Assembly (NCBI GenBank): GCA_029641185.1
Contig: JAPWGK010000002.1
Coordinates: forward strand, 868,001 to 932,000
Direction of reading: 5' to 3'
DNA from: Pseudofabraea citricarpa
Taxonomy: Eukaryota; Ascomycota; Leotiomycetes; Helotiales; Dermateaceae
DNA length: 64,000 bases
In this document: positions 23,376-33,245 of the stretch, piece after piece
Numbering within the stretch: position 1 is the first letter of the stretch
Layout: every line of letters starts with the position of its first letter
Translations under genes and position numbers: made by a program
The notes under the pieces: model-generated
Told to the model about the DNA's origin: nothing
Databases searched by the model: none
What the model saw: only the letters and a program-made list of their open reading frames with translations

Positions 23376-26044
23376 CTAGACGGCTGGTGGTGGCTTTGGA
23401 GGCAAGGTTGAGGGGTTGCCAAAGTTTGGCAGGTGACTTCCAAGTTGCCCGTTGGATGACATTCCTTGAGGCATTCCCTGAGGCATATGCTGGGGCATTC
23501 CTTGGGGTATTGGCTGTGGGATACCGTGTGGCATATTTTGCATACCCGGAGCCATGCCCTGGTGCATCAGAGGACGGTGTGCCATGTGTGGAGATGCGTG
23601 ATAAGACGGCAGGGAGTTGTTGGAGCCTTGGCGAGCCATGCCATAACCCATCCCATTACCAAACTGTTGGTTGTTTGAAAATTGGGGAGGTGGCGTGCCA
23701 TAGGCGTTGTAAGATAGATGAGGAGACCCATGGTGCGGAGATCCATGATGAGGCATAGGTTGCTGGGCAGGAGCACCAGCATTTCCTGGCACAAATGACT
23801 GTGTTTTGGGGTTGAAAGCGTGCCTATTGAAGCTCCCAGGTATTGGATGTTGGCTCTTAGGATCTGCTGGGTTCCCATTCGAGGGTAATTGTCCAAAAGG
23901 GTAGTTTATGGTTTGTGGCCCAGACAAGCCTGCTCTCTGTTGATAGGGACTCTGATACATATTCTGTGGCGTACCCCATTGCTGAGGTATAGCCTGTGGA
24001 GTTTGTGTTGGTGAGCCAAAAGCGGTATTAGGTGCGCTCTGATGGTGAAAACGTTGCTGACTTGGCTGTGGAAACTAAAAAAAACATCATTAGTAAATCA
24101 TATTGTGTGTGAAATAATACAGGTTCTTACCTGGCCCATGTTGCTATATTGCTGAACGTTTCCATTGTTTACCATCCCTGGGTTAAATTGTTGATTTGGC
24201 GAAGCATACTGAGGGGGTATTGGGTTAATGTAGGTTTGGGCCGCTTGCGGATATGGTTGCGGGCCCATAGTTGAGTACTGCTGTGGTACCCAAGCTGGCG
24301 GTTGTTGCTGCTGTGGGTAAAACGCAAGGTATTGAGAACGAGAATCAAAACTATCCGAGTCATCGCGACGTTGCTTTCCTTGCTTCCCTCGCCTAGGCTG
24401 TGTGGACTTGTCTTTTGTAGACACAGAACTAGATCTAGACATCTCGTTCCCATCTTCAGTTTCTGACTTTAGTGTTAACTTGACAAGGTCTCTTCAAACG
24501 ACACAACTATGGAGACATACCTGGAGTTGCGTCTCCAGTCTTCTCTTCTTTGCCAAAGATTCGTTCACGAGTTTTGATATAAACGGCTTCCCTTTCTTCT
24601 CGTGACAGCCTAATACAGGTTAGTGTCTTGTTATAGTCTTAGTATATGAATTGTCCCCTACTTCTCCTTTGCTGACATTGACTTAGGTTTGCCATCACTA
24701 CCAGTTTCGGAGTTTGCTTTCGACACACTTGCCCCAGTATCACCATCTCCGCCTCTACGCATTATCTTCATGGCAGGCATATTGGGAGGCGGAGTACTAC
24801 CCGACGTAGGAGGATTTGAGATGCTTGTCAAAGATGGCGGAAGTCTACAGAAGGGAGTCCGAAATATGCGTACTGCCCCTGCAACGGCTTCAACCTGGTG
24901 GGTCATGTGGTAATAATCTGCAAGTTTATGCGTCAACATCCTACAAAATGAATTGCAGGGTGGGAGATCGATGAAAGGTTCCCTAAACGGTCGACAGTCA
25001 GACTAAAGCTCACACGGTTGGACAGGAAACAGGTATCAGACAACATACTTTGAATCTTTGACAAACTCAATCACTTGTTGCTCAAGTCTCAGTAGGAAAA
25101 TACGATCCTTTGGCGATTCAAGCGCCTCAAGCAATTTCTCGTCGGGAGTCTGCCGATAGAAGAGGTTGAAAGTATCTGGAGCCCCTGCAGTTCCTGCTAG
25201 TGCAAGCGGTTTGTTCTTGGAATCATCAGCGACCTGCTGCCCTGAAGATCCACTTTGGGGCGTAATTGCACCCTGACTTTGGGACTCTTGCATCGGAAGT
25301 ATGTTGCGACGGTCGGCCACATCATAGAACTGTGCACGATAGGCTCTGCCAGCAGCCTCTGATCCCATCCGTGATCCTGCAACTATCGAGCCGCGCCCAG
25401 AGAATGTATCATCGTCCTCGGCAGCCTTCACACTGGCACTGTCGTCTGGGCGCAAGGATTCTTTTTCATCCAAGGCAAATGTGGTACCAGAAGTTATGCT
25501 CTTTCCATCAAGGCTGGGTGGTTTTGTACCGAGGTCAGAACCTGAGTCGGTTCTTTGGAAAAGATCCTCCGACTCAACTTCTACCGCATCAGATTTACGG
25601 CTTATATTTTCACCTCCGCCCGAACCATTGACTACAAGGCTAGGTGTCGTATTATTAAAGCTCAAGGCCTTCACAGCATCAACAAGTTTGGCTTCACTCG
25701 TGCTGGATTCATCCACAGCCGCAGATTTAGGCGGTGTCAATACGCTTGCTTTGTTCGCTTTAGAATTTTGCATGGCACTGCTCGATGGCTTATCAGTCTC
25801 ATCGGTAACACCACTGCGAGCTTCTCGGACACCAGTTGCTGCCTTGGCGAACGAATTGAGGGTAATGTTCTCCTTGCCTCCAGAAGCGGCGACCTGAATG
25901 GAGACAAAAGAAGTCAGTATGGCGTGAGGAAACAAAGGGTTCAGATGTTTCAAGCGAACAAGTGGCTTTGCACATAGAAGAAAGGACACACACCTTTGCA
26001 AACGACATTCTGGCAGTGTCTGTAGACATTGGCGCCGTGGCCAT
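23376..26044 (-). CDS. R3H and SUZ domain RNA-binding protein
   Basis: Six exons on the minus strand: 26044-25994, 25893-25049, 24982-24662, 24609-24521, 24453-24131 and 24074-23376 (775 residues, frame kept at every junction). The start is M-A-T-A-P-M-S at 26044. Residues 18-270 are disordered and Ser/Asp-rich. An R3H domain starts near residue 277. Its third exon restores the motif S-F-C-R-M-L-T-H, giving the R-x3-H core, near 312-316. A SUZ domain follows (about 350-410) with R-R-G-G and E-R-E-A-V-Y..R-I-F-G. The C-terminal 350 residues are Gln/Pro/Met/Asn-rich with repeated P-Q-G-M-P units and look prion-like. R3H-SUZ proteins bind single-stranded nucleic acid and poly(A)/U-rich RNA; yeast Rbs1 is a likely relative. 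A role in mRNA metabolism in cytoplasmic granules is inferred. Confidence 0.88.
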
Positions 26045-26619
26045 GATGATTATATGGTTGTCAGAATGAATAGTGGAGAAACGATGCAGGCGAGGTTCGC
26101 AGCCAGGCGAAAAGGCTGTATGAAATGAAGCTTTTGAAGTAACGTAGTTTAAGGGAGAAACTCAAGGGCGCCTGATGCGGAGACGTCAAATCTGGTCATT
26201 GTCGGCGCTGGCAGGTGAAGGATACTGTTGTGGTGTCTGGTCTTCTGCGGAGTCAGATCGAAATGGGGCTCAGATTTGGGTCGGTCTTCCAATATGGCTC
26301 GCTGGCTTCGCAATGCCGTGTACGACCGTCGGCCGCGAAACAAGACGTGGGAGACGAGCTCTGCTGGGTGCGCGCACTCAACGACTCAAGAAGCAACAGC
26401 CCTTGAGTGTCTGCAGAAATATAATTGGGGGGGTAGAGGGGTGGGGTGAGGAGAGGTGAGAGGTGGACGTAGACGTAGACGTGGGAGAGTGACCTTTTGA
26501 GCGTCCTCAAGGGTCTGTCTGTTACGGTCGTAGGTCGTTTTCGATCTCTGGGGTATCCGTTAAGAGAACTGAAAGTTCAATTGTGACTAGCGTCGACAGT
26601 AGCGGGTGTGGTGCGGCGA

Positions 26620-26675
26620 GGGGGGGGGCGGTAGGGGGTTGTAGGGGTTGTAGGGGCTGTAGGGGCTGAGAGGGG
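26620..26675 (+). repeat. GTAGGGG-type array with quadruplex potential
   Basis: A run of nine G is followed by G-tracts of 5, 4, 4, 4 and 4 separated by short loops. The middle part reads as repeats of GTAGGGGTT then TGTAGGGGC. Each unit carries AGGGG, the core of yeast stress-response elements. Confidence 0.8.
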
Positions 26676-26699
26676 AGGCTGTAGGCTGGAGGCTCTAGG

Positions 26700-26776
26700 C
26701 TGTACTGTATGTATACTGTAGTACGGTAGGTACTTCCGTACTGTATACAGTAGAGTACTAGAGTACCGTACCGTAG
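26700..26776. repeat. GTAC/TATAC palindrome cluster
   Basis: Contains the perfect palindrome ACTGTATACAGT near the centre and several TACTGTA, GTACGG and TACCGTACC motifs, partly arranged as inverted repeats able to form a hairpin. Confidence 0.7.
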
Positions 26777-27039
26777 CCTGGCCTGGCCTGGAGGCTGTAC
26801 CGAGCAGCAGAAGAACGATAGCGGCGGGAACAAGACAAGCCTGCAGCCTGCGATAAAGTCGACCGACCTGCAAGCAACGCAAGGGTCTCTGTTCCTTCCG
26901 CCCATACCGTGCGTCTTCTATCTTCAAACATTTCATTGTAAACACTCTTCTCCCCAAGCATTGCCTCTGCCTCCGCAATCCCCCCCCACTGCACGCCACG
27001 CCTTGTCCACCACCTTGACGCCTGCCTGCGCCCACAGAT

Positions 27040-28051
27040 ATGAACCGTTATGGCAGAGGGCCGACGATTGGAGGCCCGTCAAAGGCAACGGCCACCACAC
27101 AATGTCAAAAATGCTTGAAACGAGGTCATTACAGCTACGAATGCAAGGCTGTGGTACAGGAGCGTCCATATGTGTCTCGACCATCACGAACGCAGCAACT
27201 ACTGAACCCCAAGCTTGTTCCAAAGTTAACAAGTGATGTTCCGCAGGACTTATTGAGAAAGTTAGTTGTACCTGTACCTTTTTTTTCTTCTCTTTCAATT
27301 TCCTGGCCTATTTCGGTGGCCATCTTTCACGAAACCACCCACTTGAATTTCTAATATGACGGGCATGAATCTGCGTAGCTAACATATTTTCTCTTCCAGA
27401 AAGGGTGTTGCGGATGAGCAACTTGCAAAGGCAGAGCTAGAACGAGGTCGCAAGCGCGAGAGACAAGATGACGAAGGCACAGAGGTGCGGGATGGTACCA
27501 AACGTATGCGATCGGCTTCTTCAGACTCTGTTTCGACAATCTCTACAAACATGTCACAGTCGCCCCCACGACCAGCGAGAGATTCCGTCCGGCGCAGAAC
27601 CAGATCTAGGAGTTTGTCGCAACTAAGGTCAAAGTCCAGGTCGGCATCGCCTCGGCGGGACTCTGGCACAGAAAAGAGGAAACGGAGGAGAGACTCATCT
27701 GCGTCTTCTGATTCTTACATATCAAGAGATCAGCTGGATAGCCCGGGTGCTGCAAAGGAGAGAGGAAAGGACCGCAGCACTCGACGACGCTACAGCCAAC
27801 AAAGCCCTCCTGCCCGTGGTAGAAACGAGAGATATACTAGTCCAAGTCCAGACAGGGGAAGGAGAAGGCATTCCAATGATCGAAGACTGTCTCGTGATCT
27901 ACCAAGAGATGTGAGGCCGGCAGCAGGGCACAACTACAAAGGATCCGACACTTTTGGGTATAACCAACGGAAAAGCGAAGCGCCAAGGGAAAGAAGCTTG
28001 AGTCCATTTAGTAAACGACTGGCATTGACCCAAGCTATGAATAGGCAATGA
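27040..28051 (+). CDS. Zinc-knuckle protein, ZCCHC10-like
   Basis: Exons 27040-27260 and 27400-28051 (290 residues). The 139-base intron has GTTAGT and GCTAAC signals. A CCHC knuckle C-Q-K-C-x4-H-x4-C lies at about residues 22-35. It is followed by R-P-Y-V-S-R-P-S-R-T-Q-Q, the block that also follows the knuckle in animal ZCCHC10. The rest is Arg/Ser-rich with many R-S, S-R and S-P dipeptides, like SR-type splicing proteins. ZCCHC10/SREK1IP1 proteins are nuclear and linked to splicing, but their biochemistry is poorly defined, so a pre-mRNA role here is inference. It is convergent with the Cwf18 gene, another spliceosome factor. Confidence 0.87.
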
Positions 28052-28494
28052 GGTCTTAGATGCGAGGAAACGACCGAGAGAAGTGTGCTACTGATAGATG
28101 ACATGTAGAATTATGAAAACACTGTCTGGTTGTGTTTGTTCACTCGTCTCCAAGTGGCTAACAAATTACGCAGGAATGGCATGGCATAGAAGTGTGCCAT
28201 TGCGATTTTACACAAATACTCAAATATCTCGGCATGGGACTTGTTGAAAGTACAAGTCTCAATCCCTACCTCATCCACGCCATTTTAATCTTTATTTGTA
28301 AAATGGCAATACGAGCAGGGCTCTGGCGACAAAAACTGCTTCGATATAGTAAGCATAGGCTGCTTTAACACAGGCTACAAGTTGCAATTTTCTATGTTGC
28401 CCAGGAATTTTGCTCACCATGAGCTTGCACACCGTACGCCGTTGATACCCCGTTATAAAACGCCCCCATGCTGTATATTCAGGAAATCCGGTTC
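28052..28494. other. Convergent 3' region
   Basis: 443 bases between the zinc-knuckle and Cwf18 stops. AT-rich, consistent with two 3' UTRs. The frame 28382-28942 that starts here is an antisense shadow of Cwf18. Confidence 0.55.
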
Positions 28495-29121
28495 TCATTG
28501 TAGGTCATCGTCTTCCTTTTCCCTCTTTGCTTCCTCCTCTTCTTCCCTCTCCTGTACTCTTACACCCTCGACCAATGCTATACCTTCCATTCCCATTTCG
28601 TCGCCGCCTTCACTAGCAGAAGCTGCCCCATTGCCAGCCTTTATCCTTGCGGCCTTTTGCGCGCCATCTATGCGCTCTCGTACAAGCCTAGCAATTGCAT
28701 TCTCCGTCCGGACATTGAGAACTTCTAGCTTCTTATCCAAGTCTCGCTTCAAATCCCAGTTCGGCTTCTTTGGCTGCAGCTTGAATAGGTCCACGCCCTT
28801 CTCGTCCTGCTCCTCTTCCGCGGCCTTCTCCCTGATTGTTCGCTCAACCTCTTCCGCCTGCTGTTCGAGTGTAGGCTTCTCTAGAGCCAATGTGGGTGGG
28901 GCCTCAAAGCCGAGCTTAGGACCTTTTGCCTCCGGGTCGTAGTTGCGCCCTGAGAGATGTAGCTTGGCTACGTCTGGTTCTCCAGGTGGGGAGGGCGAGC
29001 GCGTTGATTCGGGTGCCACAATTTCATCTGCTGGTTGTTTACGCTTCAAGGATTTCAGCTTCGCCAGCCGAGATTTGCGCTCGTCTGCTGCTGCGCCCAG
29101 AGATGCATGTGTAGCTGACAT
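28495..29121 (-). CDS. cwf18: Pre-mRNA splicing factor Cwf18 (CCDC12 family)
   Basis: A single exon of 208 residues, starting M-S-A-T-H-A-S-L-G at 29121. The Cwf18/CCDC12 signature is clear: R-K-S-R-L-A-K-L-K-S-L-K near residue 16, L-H-L-S-G-R-N-Y-D-P near 55, and D-L-F-K-L-Q-P-K-K-P-N-W-D-L-K-R-D-L near 110-127. Two helical segments rich in Glu/Lys follow. The family is a small component of the NineTeen-complex-associated activated spliceosome. The last 30 residues are very acidic. The length is normal for fungi. Its start lies 234 bases from that of the divergently transcribed PPR gene. Confidence 0.93.
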   Translation of the reverse strand: MSATHASLGAAADERKSRLAKLKSLKRKQPADEIVAPESTRSPSPPGEPDVAKLHLSGRNYDPEAKGPKLGFEAPPTLALEKPTLEQQAEEVERTIREKAAEEEQDEKGVDLFKLQPKKPNWDLKRDLDKKLEVLNVRTENAIARLVRERIDGAQKAARIKAGNGAASASEGGDEMGMEGIALVEGVRVQEREEEEEAKREKEDDDLQ

Positions 29122-29355
29122 GTTGGTAGACTTCCAAGGCGAGTAGAATTAAAAGGTGGGAGAGGAAGTGAAGTTGCAAGAGTCAATAATAAATTGATCC
29201 TGACTTGTCGCGCAAGTGATGCGGTTGATGCAGGTGATGCGGCCGCAGTTAGCGCCTCTTCCGCGTCTACGACCTACACAACCCAACCAACCTCAGCCAA
29301 CCCAACCTCGCCAACCCAACTTCTGGTTTGGACGAGCAATGATATATTGCCAAAC

Positions 29356-32300
29356 ATGTCGCAGAGAATGCCTCTCCGATCAGAGGTATTGATGAAACGC
29401 TGGCCATCGCTGCATCTGCAAATCCTTCCATGCCTTGCGCCTCGAGATTTTACACCCTCATCCAACCGCAGACGCTACACGCAGTCCCAATCTCAATCCC
29501 AATCCCAACCCTTAGCCAGTCAAGAGAGAGACACCAGTCCACCAAAAGAAAACTTCCCAGGTAGTGGCTCAGTTGAGCGGCCTCTTTTAGTTCGCCGTCT
29601 GGAAACTCTCCAGGACGCCATCTCGAAGAAGAGGAATTCAGATGCCGTTTCAAGAATAAAGAGCAAGGCAGGCGAACGGGATACCAGAATATATCCCTAC
29701 GCAGATGTAGCCTTCCAAAAACTGTATAGGCAAGTCTGGGGCAACGAGGGATCGGACGGAGGAGACCCAATTAACAGTTCTCAACACACTCACCACGACA
29801 GAGTTGTCTCGGAGGAAGCGCTCAGCAATGATAACATATCCAGCCATATCAGCACAAAAGACAACCACCACGAAGAAAACATAATTTGTGCAGAAGATGA
29901 GAACTACCCAGAAAACAAAATCTTCCGAGATATCCAGAAGGAAATTTGGGGCACCACGGGTCCTAATAACCATAAATGGCTTGCGCAACCACGGGTAATA
30001 GAGGAGGATGTTCGTTGGAAAATCGAAATTTATTATGTGAAATTGGTGAAAGAACACAAGAATCTGCAGAATCATCTGACCCGGCAGTCACTAAAGAGTA
30101 TGGCGGGCCGTGAGACCGAAAGACAAAGGCGATTCAGGCAAGATGGAAAACATGGCTCTTCGGTCTGGAATACAAGCCTCGCCATCTTGAATCTTCGTGC
30201 CAATAGAAGAATTCATAATGAAGACAGGAGTTTAAATACGTTGGATACACGAACTCCCACCATATCGGAATGGCATGACTTTTTTCGCAATTGTTCGGAT
30301 CCAAATGCTGCGCGGGCGTACTGGCTGGCTCAGCCATCAGATCTGGCAGCTATGATGTGGCCAGAACTTATTCTCTCGGCACTTACAATGGACCCATTGT
30401 ACGCCTTGAAGCTGCTTTTGGCAACACACTGTAGCCCATATCCTCCCAGCTACGCCATGGCTGATTGTATCCAATATATCCTTTCGCACTATTTCATTTA
30501 TTCCAAACCCATAACTCAGGAGAGGACTGCAGAGATCTATGACTTGGTCACGGCTTTGCTTATCAAAAGAAACGAGAACCCCACTGATCCCTTGATACTG
30601 GACCAGGACTCTATATTTCTGCTTCTTTCAAACATCAATCCAAACGAGATAAGAAATTTCTACGAGACCCTTAACAAACACAAACAACGGATGAATTATT
30701 CGACACTCATGCAATTCGCATGTAAATTTAGCGAAGTTGAAGGAAAAGAAATGGTCATGAAAGTCTTGGAGCAGATGAAGTCGGAGGGATATGCCTTTGA
30801 AGGCCAGCAGATCAGTAGTGTTTGTACAAACATTCTACGAACAAGATTTCCATTGGCTGGAAACGAAAAAGCCGGTGAGGAATTTGAACTTCTGAAGCTT
30901 CTTCTGGAGTGTGGAGTACAACTCAACATCATCCACTATAATGTCCTGATAAGAAACGCATGCAAAGATAAAAATCATGGGCTTGCATGGGAGATATACG
31001 ACAATCTTATCGCACAAGGAATCGTTCCCAATGCATCCACTTATGATATTCTCATGAACGATGCAAAGAAACGTGGTGACCAGATAGTCATCGATGAAAT
31101 TTGGGCAGAAGTACAGAGCATGGGGATAAAAAATGAGTACATCATTACCGATTATTTGCATCAAATTTTTCTTGCAGATGTCGAGAACGGGCGAGCCCTC
31201 AAGAACAAATTAGGAAGTGGCTCAACCTTCGCAACCATGCTCGAAATCTATCGCAAACATTTTTACTTGGAGCCTTTAGCGCATATTGCTCCAGTGTATA
31301 TGGATGCTTGGCCACATCTTCCTCGGCCAGCTCAGTACACTGTCACGAGTCAAGCTGGTTCTAACAATGCGGTGCCAGGGAGTCTGAACACTGGCTCTAC
31401 AATCGACACTTCTGTGACTCAACTAGAACCAGCAGATCAAGTAGTGGATCAAACAAGAGAGATACCAGATGACAACTCTTCTGTAGTCCAGTCGACTCAT
31501 AAAAATATATTGGCCGAACGAACCGAAGGAATGCCGAGTCTCGCGAGTACTCCAATATCATATCTTATGGACCCATCCCATGCTACACTTACAGTCATGC
31601 TGAGTGCACTTGCTCGCGATCTGCCTAGGCCCCCATATGATCCAAGGCCGTTTCATGAAAGACCGGAGGCCACAAAACCATATACCTTAAGGTTTTATGA
31701 ACATTTCCATAAGCTTGTCCTAGCAGGCGACCCTGTTGTTGCAGGGCAATTGTCAGATGAACCTCGTATCTACAATATGGCCATTGCTTGCCTTGGAAGG
31801 AGTAACACGACACTACCTTATTGCACTGAAGTGTTCAGAAGCATGTTGAATCAGAAGCAAACGTCCGAGAACGAGGGAAACTCCCATCAACTAGTTGAAA
31901 CATCCCAGAGCACTGTGAATAAAAGCCAGACAGCTGTTCGGCCGGTTGGAACCCCTCCCAAGCCCAACATATACTCTTGGTCAACTCTGTTGAAATCTTT
32001 CCTTCACCGAAACCAATTACGAGCAGCAGAAAAGGTTATGCAGATGATGTTAGCCCGAGGTGTCAAGCCAGAGCGGTTTATTTGGGAAATGCTCGTGTAC
32101 AATTACTCCCGGGTGCAAGATTTTACAAGGGCTATAGATGCTGTTGATCGTATGGAGGCAGCTGGGTTCAAGCCAGGTACCAGGGTAGTAAGATCCCTCC
32201 AGCTGCTCAAACATCGGGAGGCCATAATCTTGGCCATGTCACCCGAAAAGAAAGCTAAACGATGGGCAAAGAAGGGTCTGGTTCTAGAATTGAAAGCCAC

Positions 32301-32655
32301 CGAGGAGGAGAAGCTATCCAAAGATTCTGAGTTTGAAGACAAAGGTTACAGGTATCTCGACTTGGAAGACATTAAAGATGCTCCCACCAGGCAGATTCCC
32401 CGTATACGGAAGTTGAAGGCGCGTGAGCCGACATCTCCCGTTAAGGTCGTGTACAGAACTGTTAGAGTTAACCAACGCCTCTCGCCCAAGCAAGTGCACA
32501 ATGCTCTTGTTGCCACGACGAAGAGAAATCTCAAGGCAGAAGCGCAAACCAAATGGTTGGCGGAAAAGAAGAAGAGCTTGGATTCGATGTTGACCATGTC
32601 GGAAGAGAGCTGGCCTCAAGGGGAGGGTGACCATGTAGAGGAAGAGACTCGATGA
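29356..32655 (+). CDS. Pentatricopeptide-repeat protein, probably mitochondrial
   Basis: A single long exon. The first in-frame ATG is at 29356 (AACATGTCG), giving 1099 residues; the frame is open upstream to 29194 but without ATG. The first 50 residues are basic, with few acidic residues and many Ser/Arg, like a mitochondrial presequence. Clear PPR motifs appear in two clusters. One is near residues 520-610, with V-L-I-R-N-A-C and Q-G-I-V-P-N-A-S-T-Y-D-I-L-M. The other is near 865-945, with S-W-S-T-L-L-K-S-F-L and R-G-V-K-P-E-R-F-I-W. The two are separated by a disordered linker. Fungal PPR proteins of this size usually stabilise or activate specific mitochondrial mRNAs. Which transcript this one serves cannot be told. 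The C-terminus is Lys-rich. Confidence 0.85.
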   Translation: MSQRMPLRSEVLMKRWPSLHLQILPCLAPRDFTPSSNRRRYTQSQSQSQSQPLASQERDTSPPKENFPGSGSVERPLLVRRLETLQDAISKKRNSDAVSRIKSKAGERDTRIYPYADVAFQKLYRQVWGNEGSDGGDPINSSQHTHHDRVVSEEALSNDNISSHISTKDNHHEENIICAEDENYPENKIFRDIQKEIWGTTGPNNHKWLAQPRVIEEDVRWKIEIYYVKLVKEHKNLQNHLTRQSLKSMAGRETERQRRFRQDGKHGSSVWNTSLAILNLRANRRIHNEDRSLNTLDTRTPTISEWHDFFRNCSDPNAARAYWLAQPSDLAAMMWPELILSALTMDPLYALKLLLATHCSPYPPSYAMADCIQYILSHYFIYSKPITQERTAEIYDLVTALLIKRNENPTDPLILDQDSIFLLLSNINPNEIRNFYETLNKHKQRMNYSTLMQFACKFSEVEGKEMVMKVLEQMKSEGYAFEGQQISSVCTNILRTRFPLAGNEKAGEEFELLKLLLECGVQLNIIHYNVLIRNACKDKNHGLAWEIYDNLIAQGIVPNASTYDILMNDAKKRGDQIVIDEIWAEVQSMGIKNEYIITDYLHQIFLADVENGRALKNKLGSGSTFATMLEIYRKHFYLEPLAHIAPVYMDAWPHLPRPAQYTVTSQAGSNNAVPGSLNTGSTIDTSVTQLEPADQVVDQTREIPDDNSSVVQSTHKNILAERTEGMPSLASTPISYLMDPSHATLTVMLSALARDLPRPPYDPRPFHERPEATKPYTLRFYEHFHKLVLAGDPVVAGQLSDEPRIYNMAIACLGRSNTTLPYCTEVFRSMLNQKQTSENEGNSHQLVETSQSTVNKSQTAVRPVGTPPKPNIYSWSTLLKSFLHRNQLRAAEKVMQMMLARGVKPERFIWEMLVYNYSRVQDFTRAIDAVDRMEAAGFKPGTRVVRSLQLLKHREAIILAMSPEKKAKRWAKKGLVLELKATEEEKLSKDSEFEDKGYRYLDLEDIKDAPTRQIPRIRKLKAREPTSPVKVVYRTVRVNQRLSPKQVHNALVATTKRNLKAEAQTKWLAEKKKSLDSMLTMSEESWPQGEGDHVEEETR

Positions 32656-33245
32656 GGTCGACAATAGAACGAGGAAATGGAAGAGCAAGGCGATGAGATT
32701 ATTGATAGCTGTTGACAAGGACCATGGTGTTGACGACCTCTCCTAGATTGAAGCAGAGACGAAGGAACCGAAGATCCGAGAGCTATTGCCTGAGAAGGCA
32801 GAAGTAGCCTCGAGGCTGCTTCAAAAAGGGCTCCGTGGCGATGACGATGGCGATTGTGGTTGTGATGGGACAGGCAAAGGTGTAACAACAGGGAGGGACG
32901 GACGGAGGCGTTAATAATCCAAATGTACAACAGTCAAATGAATCCGACAGGGGTGTTTTTACTTGTCTTCACTTCAACGCTATGCCATCCATCATCTGAT
33001 GTATTCATTATTTTCTATTTTCTATTTTGTTTGTTTGGTAGGAAGCAAGCCAGCTAGTGATCGAGCGAGCGAGCGAAAAAAGCAACAACGGCGAGGGTGT
33101 TTTTCTTCTTCTTCTTCTTCTTCTTTTGCCCTGGTGGTGCTTGAAAAAGCATACCTAAATATGTATACAGGTAGTCGTACATCAATCGTCAATTCCATTT
33201 TTCCTTCCTTCCCGCATCTGCATCTGCAACTGCATCTGCTCCTTT
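32656..33245. other. Convergent 3' region with TTC run
   Basis: 590 bases between the PPR and SWC4 stop codons. It includes a run of about six TTC units at 33106-33124 and GCGAGCGAGCG near 33063. No gene seen. Confidence 0.55.

Larger units (their letters stand above)
26045..27039. promoter_or_regulatory. Divergent promoter region with G-tract array
   Basis: About 1 kb between the start codons of the R3H-SUZ gene (minus) and the zinc-knuckle gene (plus). It contains an array of G-tracts in AGGGG units at 26620-26675, then a GTAC/TATAC palindrome cluster at 26700-26776, then a 5' leader. No protein-coding frame is convincing. Confidence 0.5.
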
